64,000 nt of DNA, from contig AP024676.1 of NCBI GenBank assembly GCA_025998955.1, positions 2,294,001-2,358,000 on the forward strand. Reading direction: 5' to 3'. Below the pieces are notes generated by a model. That model saw nothing but the letters and a program-made list of their open reading frames with translations. It did not search any database and was not told the origin of the DNA. Each line of letters begins with the position of its first letter. Within the stretch, counting starts at the first letter, position 1. The translations under genes were made by a program, and so were the position numbers. Shown piece by piece: positions 24,842 through 33,800 of this stretch. This stretch comes from Candidatus Roseilinea sp. (lineage in GTDB: Bacteria > Chloroflexota > Anaerolineae > J036 > Brachytrichaceae).

Positions 24842-26059
24842 TTACATCCGCCTAGCGCGTTCCGCACAGGCCGTAGCAGCAAGCGCGAGCAGGCCGGACA
24901 TTACGAAAATGAGCGGCTGAGGGACACCAAGGCCGAGCAGGCCCACGCCCAGAAAGGGCGCGACAAACCCGCGCAGGCCGATGATCGTGGATTGCGCCAC
25001 GGCATACTCCTGAGTGCGATCGGGGTCGGACAGCTCCAGGCAACTGCTAGTGAGGCCGATGTCGCCGCCGGCCATCACCAGGCCGACGGCGATGAACGCC
25101 GGCACTAACATCCACCCCGCAGTGGCGAAGGCATACACCATCGGCGCGATGGCCTGAATGACGAACGTGAGCACGATGCAGCGCAGCGCGCCGTAGCGAT
25201 CCACGATCCGGCCCCATACGAAGTAACCGACCAGCCAACTCATGGACTGAACCAGGCCGAGCAACCCCAGATCGGTGTACGACAACTGCAAGCGATTGAT
25301 CTGCACATCCGGATACATCGGGCTTGCGGCCAGCGCAGCCAGGCCGAAGAGCACTACGCCGAGCTGATACATCATGAAGCGCCGGTTATGGGTCACGGTG
25401 CGCAGGGCGTCGAGGGCCGAACTGCGGGCATGTGCTCCGCTCGGCTCGACGACGATGCGCATTTTGATGAACACCAACGAAGAGACGAGGCCCAGTGTGC
25501 CGGCGAGCGGGAAGACTACTTGATAGCCGAATTGGTCCAACCCCAGGCCGATCAGCGGCGTGGCGATCAGGATGGTCAGCGCCATGCCGAAGCGCACCAG
25601 GGCCATGATCTTGCCGCGATGGGTGATGGGATAAATGCTTTGCAGGATGCGCGCATAGGCCGGGCCGGGGACGATCTCCAGCAGCCACAGCACCGTCGCC
25701 AGCGCGAGCAACGCAGGCGCGCCACTGGCGAACGCCGTCAGCATGAACACGATGCGCCCCAGCGTCCAGCTCGTCACGGCGAAGGTCTTCGGCGTGATCT
25801 TGCGCATGAACAGCAGGCTGACGCTGCTGAAGATGTGGCCGAGGTAGCTGAGCGAGAGATAGACCGAGACCAGCGCCGGTGTGCCACCCAGCTTGGTCAA
25901 CACCGCCGGCAGGAATGTCAACGCCGCCATGAATACGCCGTAGGCAACGGCGCTGACGATCTCGACACGCATGTTGTAGCGAACGTCGTCTTCCAGTGAG
26001 CCGGCGAGCTGTGTCTCGATGTAACGCAACGTCGCGGTCAGTTGAGGCGAGAGGGTCAT
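24842..26059 (-). CDS. Major facilitator superfamily transporter
   Basis: 405 residues from the ATG at 26059 (MTLSPQLTATLRY); an ATG at 26104 is also in frame but would run almost into the divergent mevalonate kinase gene. About 12 hydrophobic segments, for example AVAYGVFMAALTFLPAVL, IVFMLTAFASGAPALLALATVL and LILIGLG-like stretches, in two halves with a charged central loop (KMRIVVEPSGAHARSS). Closest in feel to multidrug/sugar MFS permeases; substrate unknown. The C-terminus ends in charged AERARRM. Confidence 0.85.
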   Translation of the reverse strand: MTLSPQLTATLRYIETQLAGSLEDDVRYNMRVEIVSAVAYGVFMAALTFLPAVLTKLGGTPALVSVYLSLSYLGHIFSSVSLLFMRKITPKTFAVTSWTLGRIVFMLTAFASGAPALLALATVLWLLEIVPGPAYARILQSIYPITHRGKIMALVRFGMALTILIATPLIGLGLDQFGYQVVFPLAGTLGLVSSLVFIKMRIVVEPSGAHARSSALDALRTVTHNRRFMMYQLGVVLFGLAALAASPMYPDVQINRLQLSYTDLGLLGLVQSMSWLVGYFVWGRIVDRYGALRCIVLTFVIQAIAPMVYAFATAGWMLVPAFIAVGLVMAGGDIGLTSSCLELSDPDRTQEYAVAQSTIIGLRGFVAPFLGVGLLGLGVPQPLIFVMSGLLALAATACAERARRM

Positions 26060-26115
26060 ATAAGCATCCGAGCGGTTTGTACAATGCAGGCCGTAGATAA
26101 GCAACTCATTGTCCG

Positions 26116-27060
26116 ATGGCGACGATTGAACGAACGGCGACCGTCGAGCGCAGCGCGTGCGCGAAGGTAATCCTCTGCGGCGAACATGCCGTGGTATACG
26201 GCCGGCCGGCCATCGCGTTGCCGTTGCCCATGCTGCGCGCTCGCGCGCGAATCGAGCCCAGTCGCCACGCCTTCACGATCGTCGCACCCGACGTCGGCGT
26301 CACCGTCTCGCTGTGGCGTCACTCGCGCCTGACGCGCAACCCATTGGCGCGCGCGGCGCTGGCTGCGCTCGAATTCATCGGCCAGCGGCCGCCCCGCGCT
26401 ACGCTCACCGTAACCTCCGACATTCCGGTCGGCGCAAACCTGGGCAGCGGCGCGGCGGTGTCGGTCGCGATCGGGCGAGCGATCGGCGCGTATCTCGGTT
26501 GCGCGCTGACACCGGAGGAGGTGAGCCGGCTGGCCTACGAGGTCGAGAAGCTCCATCACGGCTCACCCAGCGGGATTGACAACACCGTGATCGCCTATGA
26601 GCAGCCGGTGTGGTTCGTGCGCGGCGAGCCGCCGGTGCTGCTGGACGCGAAGATCGGCGCCGAGCTGCCGCTGGTCATCGCCGACACCGGCATCGCCACG
26701 CCGACGCGCATTCCCGTCGGCGACGTGCGCGCCGGCTGGGAGCGCGACCCGGCGCGCTACGAGGGCTACTTCAACGCCATCGCTTCGTTGGTGCGCTTGT
26801 CGCGCGAAGCGCTGGAGCGCGGCGATCTAGAGCAGCTTGGCCATGCTATGAACGCCAACCACGTGCTATTGCAGCAACTCGGTGTCTCATGCCCAGCGCT
26901 GGACGCGCTGTGCGACGCCGCGCGGGCGGCGGGCGCGCTGGGCGCGAAAATGAGCGGCGGTGGACGCGGCGGCAACATGATCGCCCTGGCGCGTGACGCA
27001 ACGCACGCCGCAGCACTGCGCGAGGCACTGCTGCGCGCCGGTGCGACGCGGGTGGTGTGA
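26116..27060 (+). CDS. Mevalonate kinase, GHMP family
   Basis: 314 residues. GHMP motifs in order: GEHAVVYGRPAIALPL (motif 1), SDIPVGANLGSGAAVSVAI (motif 2, ATP loop), SPSGIDNTVIAYEQPVWF (the Gly-Ile-Asp region with the catalytic Asp), and KMSGGGRGGNMIALA (motif 3). Phosphorylates mevalonate to 5-phosphomevalonate. Later enzymes of the pathway are not in the window; Roseiflexus, another Chloroflexota member, is known to use an alternative late branch, so the downstream route here is open. It is divergent from the MFS gene; a tacaat box at 26080-26085 could serve as -10. Confidence 0.92.
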   Translation: MATIERTATVERSACAKVILCGEHAVVYGRPAIALPLPMLRARARIEPSRHAFTIVAPDVGVTVSLWRHSRLTRNPLARAALAALEFIGQRPPRATLTVTSDIPVGANLGSGAAVSVAIGRAIGAYLGCALTPEEVSRLAYEVEKLHHGSPSGIDNTVIAYEQPVWFVRGEPPVLLDAKIGAELPLVIADTGIATPTRIPVGDVRAGWERDPARYEGYFNAIASLVRLSREALERGDLEQLGHAMNANHVLLQQLGVSCPALDALCDAARAAGALGAKMSGGGRGGNMIALARDATHAAALREALLRAGATRVV

Positions 27061-27071
27061 GCGCGAGATGC

Positions 27072-29552
27072 TTACATAGCCTGCCGCAACTCGTCCAACG
27101 ACTGGGTCGCCTGCGCTTCCACGTAGCGGTCTTCGCTCTCGCGCGCTTCCTCGACGGCCTGCGTCAGCAAGCGTTCGGCCTCGATCAGCGCGCCCTCCTT
27201 CACCTTCACCCACCCCAGCACCATTAGCGCACATGGCCGGAAGACCTGCTCCTCGCCGGCAAGCGCGTGCTGCGCGAAGCGCGTCGCGTCATCCAGCCGG
27301 CCGAGATGGAAGCACGCCTCGGCGGCGCATGCATAGCAGCCGCACATCAAAAAGGTGTGGCCGATCTCGGTCGCGCGCGTCGCCGCCGAGAGTGCAACGG
27401 TCAGGGCTTCCTCATGTCGCTGCGCGATGATCAACGCCGACGACAGGTTGAGTTCGTCGAACAAACGGCTGACGCTGTCGCCGATTTCCTGGTCGAATTG
27501 CAGCGCCAGCCGCGCGTGGTGCACTGCCCGCTCGGCATCGGCGATGTGAACGAACAGCGCGCTGAGCGACTGGTGGGTGCGCGCCAACTGCGCCTTGTTG
27601 TTGGGCAGCTCCTGGGCGATGCGCAGGGCGGCGTTCAGGCTCGCTTCGGCTTGGGCGTATTGGCCCATCTGCCGCTGCACGTGCCCCATAAAGTGATGCG
27701 CCTGCCAGAGGGCCAGCGTTGCATCGTGCTTTGCCCGTTGCAGGTCAGGGTCGCGGTTGATGTGGATGTAGCCACTGCGAATGTGCAGCGCCACCGCACG
27801 CGCCTCGAAGGCAGCATCCAGGCTGCGCCATGCCTGGCGATACGCTTCCAGCGCCTGCGCGATCCGGCCTTGCACTTCGAGCGCATCGCCCTGAAACTGG
27901 CGCGCCAGCGGCGTGGCGGGCAACGCCAGCGGCCACGTCGTTCGGCTCAGCTCTGCCTCGGCTTCCTCGGCGGCGCCGGCCTTCAGCGCCAGCTCGGCCC
28001 GCAGCATCGCCAGCGCGCGCCGGTCGTCCTCGTCGTCGAGCTGATCGGCACGGATGGCCGCGAAGATCGTGCGGGCCGCAGCTGCATGGCCACGATCAAT
28101 CTCGAGGTCGCGATGATTGAACCAGGACCAGATGGCGAGCGACGGCTGCCCACCCTGGACGTAGTGGCGCGCGGCAGCGGTGTATTCGCCGCGCGACTCG
28201 AATACCTCGCCTGCCGCCAGGTGCAATCGCGCCGCCAGCTCGCGCGGCGTGCGCCGGCGGACGAACTCGCGGACGTATGAGGGCAACTGGATCGCGCCGC
28301 CTTGGCTGGCCAGCGCCAGCTCACGCGCGATCAACGCATCGAAGGTGCGCTGGTGATCCGGCCAGGCGTCGCGCGGCGCAGCGCCGTCGAACACCGCCAA
28401 GGCCATCAACCCGCTCTGCTCCTCCGCACTCAGACGCTTCCAGGTGCGGCTGAGCAACGGTTCGACCGACGGCGCCGACGCGATCAATTGCAGGACATCG
28501 GCGAGGCGGTCGCCATCGCGCCACAGGTTCGCGGCCAGGGCGATCAGCGCCGGATTGCCGCGCGTATGGGCGCGAATCGCCGCGACCTCCGAGGCAGATC
28601 GGCCAACGATCCCGCGCTGTGCCAGGAACTCGCCCACCTCCGCATCGGCCAAGCCGGCCAGCAGCACATGCCGGTCGGCCTCGATCAGTACTTGTTGGCC
28701 GATCCAGATCATCGGTGCGGCGCTGCGCAGCGATTCGAGCAAATGGACGAACCGCGCATGCGCTTCGCACTCGTCGCGCAGCACGTCCACCTCGTCCACG
28801 CAGATGACGGGTGGAGCGTCAAGCTGCGACAGGTCGTGGCGTAGCAGCATGACGACGCGCGCCGGATCGGTCACGCCGCGGTCGGCGATGAGTTGCCGCC
28901 AGGTCAGGGCCGCGCCGTGCGAGCGCAGGCAATGTGCCAAGGCGAAGGCGATGGCGCTGAACTGGTCGTTCAGTCCAGGGCGAACGGTGTACCAAAAGGC
29001 GCACCGCGCGCCCCATTCACGAACCAGCGCCGCGCCGAGCGCCGTTTTGCCGATACCGCCCGGCCCGACGAGCGCGACCGTCCCCGCTCGCCACAGCACC
29101 TCCAGCGCCGTCTGCACCTCGGCAGCACGGTTGACCAGCGCCTGGGCGCGCGGCATATCCATCCGCCATGGTGGCAACATGTTGCGGTTCACCTCATCGG
29201 CCAGCGCCTCGATCGCGGCAGCGCGGTGGCGATAGTACGTAGTCTCAGACAGGTTGAGCCGCATGGCCACACCGGCGTTGTTCAGTGCCGGATCACGCTT
29301 GAAGAACGCGGCGTCGAGGAGCTGACGCTGCTCAGGCGCAAGCGCCTGGGCGGCGGAACGGAGCACCGACTGCAACACGCGGCCACGCCCGGCCGGCGAT
29401 TCGGCGTCGGCGCCGGCGTCGAGCGCGTCGCCGAGGAAGTACGGCGCAGCCAGCGGCGAATGCTCGCCCAGCCAGGCCGGATCGGCGAAGTGTTCGAGCG
29501 CAATCTCCACCGAGCGGGCAAAGGGGTCGTTGATCTTGATCGAGCGTGGCAC
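27072..29552 (-). CDS. STAND-like NTPase with TPR repeats and an N-terminal HTH-like region
   Basis: 826 residues from GTG at 29552. The N-terminal region (about 73-118; GVAMRLNLSETTYYRHRAAAI) reads like a helix-turn-helix. The NTPase domain follows: Walker A GPGGIGKTA (163-171), Walker B PPVICVDEVDVL (247-258), and a winged-helix-like part to about 420. The second half is helical TPR-type repeats (for example AWQAHHFMGHVQRQMGQYAQAEASLNAALRIA-like units). Such proteins act as ligand-triggered switches or activators; the HTH suggests transcriptional control. The target is unknown; the divergent exported protein gene at 29651 is a candidate. Confidence 0.8.
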   Translation of the reverse strand: MPRSIKINDPFARSVEIALEHFADPAWLGEHSPLAAPYFLGDALDAGADAESPAGRGRVLQSVLRSAAQALAPEQRQLLDAAFFKRDPALNNAGVAMRLNLSETTYYRHRAAAIEALADEVNRNMLPPWRMDMPRAQALVNRAAEVQTALEVLWRAGTVALVGPGGIGKTALGAALVREWGARCAFWYTVRPGLNDQFSAIAFALAHCLRSHGAALTWRQLIADRGVTDPARVVMLLRHDLSQLDAPPVICVDEVDVLRDECEAHARFVHLLESLRSAAPMIWIGQQVLIEADRHVLLAGLADAEVGEFLAQRGIVGRSASEVAAIRAHTRGNPALIALAANLWRDGDRLADVLQLIASAPSVEPLLSRTWKRLSAEEQSGLMALAVFDGAAPRDAWPDHQRTFDALIARELALASQGGAIQLPSYVREFVRRRTPRELAARLHLAAGEVFESRGEYTAAARHYVQGGQPSLAIWSWFNHRDLEIDRGHAAAARTIFAAIRADQLDDEDDRRALAMLRAELALKAGAAEEAEAELSRTTWPLALPATPLARQFQGDALEVQGRIAQALEAYRQAWRSLDAAFEARAVALHIRSGYIHINRDPDLQRAKHDATLALWQAHHFMGHVQRQMGQYAQAEASLNAALRIAQELPNNKAQLARTHQSLSALFVHIADAERAVHHARLALQFDQEIGDSVSRLFDELNLSSALIIAQRHEEALTVALSAATRATEIGHTFLMCGCYACAAEACFHLGRLDDATRFAQHALAGEEQVFRPCALMVLGWVKVKEGALIEAERLLTQAVEEARESEDRYVEAQATQSLDELRQAM

Positions 29553-29561
29553 GGCCCTTCG

Positions 29562-29567
29562 ATTTTA
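29562..29567 (-). promoter_or_regulatory. -10 box (TAAAAT) of the STAND-like gene
   Basis: atttta on the plus strand, 9 bases before the GTG at 29552; leaderless-type spacing. Confidence 0.4.
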
Positions 29568-29650
29568 TGCGGTCGGCGTTGTGTTTCGTTGAAAGCAGCG
29601 TTGCCCAAGTGGAAAGTTACTGCGCTTCGTTTGCGCTACCATCCGGTACT

Positions 29651-30580
29651 ATGCAAATGCTTTCTGCGAGGATGCTCATCAACGCCGGCGCGGTAGTGGT
29701 TCTGGTAATGGGGTTCGGGATGAGCGGCGCACCGGCCGACGGGCACGCCAAAGCTGAGGCGCGCATCGCGTCTTCGCCGGTTCCACCGCCGGAATGCGTC
29801 ACCAAAACGGTGCTCTCGCCGCTGTTGGCGCCCAGCTGGGCCTTCGTCGTGAACTTCGATGTGATCCGCACGCGCGCCGACGGAACGCAGTATCCGGTCG
29901 GCTGCCTAATCGCCTGGCGCCGGCCGTTCGTCGCGACGGACTACATCAGCATCGAGTCGTGCCAGGTATTCGGCGCGGTGTCGCTCGTCGGTGGCCAGGG
30001 GCTGTTCAACGGCGGCAACGTGCGCTGCGCGGTGAACGTGAAGGCTGCGCTGGCAGCGCTGGATCCCCCGCTGGTGATCGGCGCGGAAGAGCCCTACCCG
30101 CCCTTCGAGATCATCGGCGTCGGGCTTATCTTTCCGCCGACGCCCCCTCACCCCTACAGCAACCCCGTCGCCTACTATCAGCCCACCTTCGCCGATGCGG
30201 AGCCTGCTGGCCTGTTCATCCCCGCGATCAGCGTGAACGACGTATACACGATCAAGTCGTACTTCAACGGCATAGACAACGTAGACAACAACGTTCGCTT
30301 TCTGGCCGGCCAGACCCTGCAGACCTGGACGGCCAAACATCAGCCGCTACCCGAGGGGTATCGCGTGCAGCACACCCTCAACTGGAATGTGATCAGCACG
30401 TTCTTTCCTCGCCCGCTGGTCTCGCTGCGCACCGACGGGGCGACGATCTACGTCGGCGGGTCGCCACTCGGCCCGAGCTTCGACGGCATCCTGGACGAAG
30501 CCATCGTGGATCCACCGGATCGCAGCGGGCCGACCGCATTCACCAACCACGCAACCTACGCGCCGATCGTGGTGCGGTAA
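29651..30580 (+). CDS. Exported protein of unknown function ending YAPIVVR
   Basis: 309 residues from the ATG at 29651, chosen because it gives a signal peptide (MLINAGAVVVLVMGFGMSG); the frame is open earlier. The mature part is beta-rich with aromatic residues and no recognised domain (GCLIAWRRPFVATDYISIES, VSVNDVYTIKSYFNGIDNVD-type segments). The last seven residues YAPIVVR match the YTPIIVR end of the protease-like protein downstream, suggesting a shared sorting or processing signal. Followed directly by a strong terminator. Confidence 0.7.
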   Translation: MQMLSARMLINAGAVVVLVMGFGMSGAPADGHAKAEARIASSPVPPPECVTKTVLSPLLAPSWAFVVNFDVIRTRADGTQYPVGCLIAWRRPFVATDYISIESCQVFGAVSLVGGQGLFNGGNVRCAVNVKAALAALDPPLVIGAEEPYPPFEIIGVGLIFPPTPPHPYSNPVAYYQPTFADAEPAGLFIPAISVNDVYTIKSYFNGIDNVDNNVRFLAGQTLQTWTAKHQPLPEGYRVQHTLNWNVISTFFPRPLVSLRTDGATIYVGGSPLGPSFDGILDEAIVDPPDRSGPTAFTNHATYAPIVVR

Positions 30581-30615
30581 AGAAACCAGGCTACTCACAG
30601 AGGCCTGGTTTCTTT
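30579..30615 (+). terminator. Terminator after the exported protein gene
   Basis: Perfect 13-base stem, aaagaaaccaggc (30579-30591) with gcctggtttcttt (30603-30615), loop 11; overlaps the stop codon and ends in T-rich sequence. Confidence 0.85.
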
Positions 30616-30652
30616 ACGCGTGGAAGTGAATCGCGGCAAAGTGAAAGGCGCG
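30616..30652 (+). repeat. Post-terminator repeat, copy 1
   Basis: tggaagtgaatcgcggcaaa and the following gtgaaaggcgcg recur with few changes at 34663-34694, also directly after a terminator and before the next exported-protein gene. Confidence 0.7.
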
Positions 30653-30835
30653 CATGCAGTGTTGCTGCTATGCATAGTGAGCATGTATGTCAAGCGGAAC
30701 GATGGGCGCATTCTCGCGTGGGGTAGGCCTGCGCATCGCCCATCTCTGGCGCGATGCAGGCGACACGCAAGGCTATCCCCGCGCTGTCTATGCAAGCGCC
30801 CCGCTGTAGAGACCGTTATCGCTTTTATCGCTTGT

Positions 30836-30841
30836 AGGAGG
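30836..30841 (+). promoter_or_regulatory. Strong ribosome-binding site
   Basis: aggagg, 5 bases before the ATG at 30847. One of the few textbook Shine-Dalgarno sites in the window, suggesting high expression of the large exported protein. Confidence 0.75.
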
Positions 30842-30846
30842 AATCA

Positions 30847-33800
30847 ATGAAAACTCGCAGGATCTCACTCAAACCCTTGGCAATGGCGGCAGCGATATGC
30901 GTCGCCAGCGCCGGATTGCACCCACAGGGCGGGCTGACGCGCCGAGCGATGGCTTCGCCGGATGTCCCGCTCGACGTTCCCAGCGTCATGGTGAACAGCG
31001 GGGCCGTGTCGTTCTCGATCGCCGCGCCCAAGCTGTTCTGGAACACCAGCCACGACCCGTGCCCGCCCGCTCTGGCGCTGGCCGAGGCATCAGCGCCGGA
31101 GCAAGGGGGCGAAACCGCGCCGCCATCCGTGATGGCAGAAGCGCAGTCCGTAGATGCACCGGACGCGCCACTGGTGCCCGATGCCGAGACGGTCAACCGC
31201 ATCGCCGTGCAGGGCAGCGAGATTCGCAAGCTCTTCACCGTAGACGAGACCTGTGCGCAGTACGAGATTCGCTCCAATATCGTGGCCGATGACAACTACG
31301 TCTATTGGACGAACAATACCGGCTTGGTCAGGCTTTCGGTCAACGCCAACCCCGGCGACCCGACCCAGCTCGTGACGAATCAGGTCAGTGGCTACACCGA
31401 GTTAGCGATTGACGGGACGTATGTTGTGGCGCTCAAGGTGTTGGGCAGCGGCCCGTATACGTCGCAGATCTGGCGCATCAACAAGGCCAGCGGCGCCGCT
31501 GCCCTGCTCCAGACGCGCAACAACATCTACGCAGCGCGCATTGCGTCGAGCTATTCCTTCAGCATCGCCAACGGCGAACGTTACTACGTATACTGGATGG
31601 AAGGCAACAATTTGATGCGCTTCGAGCCGGCCACGTCGGCGCTGACTACCATCGCTACCGGCGTGACAGGTTACTACGCCGAAGGTGGCCGGACGGTCTT
31701 CGTCGGTGGGTTCCTTATCTTCACCGACCTGGTGTTCATCGCGCAGAACACGCAGGTGCGCACTTACAGCAACTACGCGAATGCGCTCAATCCGCCGGTC
31801 TATACCTCGTCCGACGGGAACAAGGTGTTCGGCATCGTCACCGACAAGGATTACATGCTGATGCTGGAAGAGTACTTTCTGCCGTGTTCGCCGCAACCTT
31901 GCTTCGGTGGCGCATACACCCATTACGTGACGCGCGCCACACGCAATGGCAGCAATCCCGGCACGCTCTACTTCAGTACCGTATCCGGCATCAACGGCCC
32001 GATCCAGCGCATCGGCGCGGCCAGCGACTACGTGTTCTGGCAAGAGGGCGGAGCGATCAAGCGACTGCCGAAGAACGCAAGCGCGCTGCCGCTCACCAAC
32101 ATGAAGATCACCGGCGTGATGATTACGCAGGGCATCCAACGGCCGGACAATTCGGTGATCTTGATCGAAGGACGCCGGACGTTCGTGCGGGTCTTCGTCC
32201 AATCCGATGGCCCGGCGGTGGCGGGCGTAACAGCACGGCTGGAGCGCCTGGATTCGGGCAACAACGTGGTCGAGACTGTGCTGCCGGTCAACAGCGTCGG
32301 TACCAACCTCACCGTGCGCCCCAGCCCGGTGCGCACCAACCTGAACGACAGCTTCTTGTTCGAGTTACCGTGGAGTTGGATCACGAGCGGGTTACGGCTG
32401 CGCGCGCGGCTGAACCCCTACCAGGCGCCGCCGGAATCGAACTACGCCGACAACACAAGCGCCGTGCAAGGGCCGTTGACTTTCAATCCATCGGCGGCGC
32501 TCAAGATCCAGTTCGTCGCGTGGGGATACGTGCTCAACAATCAATTGTGGTATCCGCGCTTCATCCAGGACATCATCCAGACCTACTCGTGGCTGATCCG
32601 TGCGTATCCGCTGGCCAGCAAGATCACGTTTGACGGCGCTGTCGGCAACCAGCCCGGCCTGCACCCAAACCTGTGGTTCGTCGGCGACGACGTGCTCGGC
32701 ACGTTGGTCGATCGAACTAACCCAACCTGTCAAGATCTGCTGGTCAAGAATCCCGATGGCACGACGAAGACGGACAATCGCAGTTCATGCGCCAGCCGCT
32801 ACACTAACATTCAGATGGGCGCGATGCGTAAAGAGAGCGGCATATCCCAGAGCCGCTTCTTCTACGGCATGATTACCGATGCTGCCGGCGAGTTCCCGCG
32901 GGGCCAGGCTTGTTGCCAACCCAACGTCTCGACCGGTCCGACCGGCAGCGGCACGTGGGGTTGGGACACCGACGGCAGCTACGCCGACTGGTATGCGGCC
33001 CACGAGATCGGCCATACGCTCGGCCGCGGCCACCCCGACTTGAAGGCGACGAGCAACGTCGCCACCAACAACGGCTGCAATCTGTACGACGGCCCAACGA
33101 CCAACGGCGGCGATACGAACTACCCGTGGCAACTGGCATATATCGGACAGACCAACGAGACCGAGGGCTTCGACGCCGGCGATCCCAGCCTCGGCATTCC
33201 GCGGGCGATATATCAGGGCACAGTGTGGCGCGACATGATGAGCTACTGCAACAACCAATGGATCAGCGATTACACCTACCAGGGTATATACAACTACATG
33301 CAGGCGAACTCGTCGCTAACCGCTGCAGCGCAGGACTTCGTCGCGCAGGTGAGCGGCGACTTCCTCGACATCCAGGGCACGATCATCGCCGATACGAACA
33401 CCGCCTCGATCCAGCGCCTTCGCCGCGTGAGCAGCGCCACGATCCCACCGCTGGTGCCTGGGCCGTATGCCATCCGCCTGTTCGACGCCGGCAGTACGCA
33501 ACTGGCCAGCTATGCCTTTACGCCGGAAGCCAGCGACGAAATCCACAGCCTGCTCTACTTCGATCAGGTCGTCAACTTCGTCGCCGGCACGCGACAGGTG
33601 CGCATCGTGCGCCTCGGTGACGGACAGACATTGGCCACGGCCAACATCAGCCCGAACGCGCCGGTCGTCAGCAACGTAGCGCTACAGGGCGCACCAAACC
33701 CGGTCACCGGCACGGTGACGCTGAGCTGGAGCGCCAGCGACGCCGACGGCGACGCGCTGACCTTCGACGTGCTCTACAGCCGCAACGGCGGCACGAGCTT

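Noticed and set aside
23504-25108. 534-residue plus-strand open frame opposite mutM and the GNAT gene
   Set aside because: It is antisense to two genes with clear catalytic motifs and has Arg/Ala/His-rich shadow composition with no domain.
30620-30846. Small plus-strand frame between the two exported-protein genes
   Set aside because: Arg-rich, no ribosome-binding site, and it covers the post-terminator repeat.
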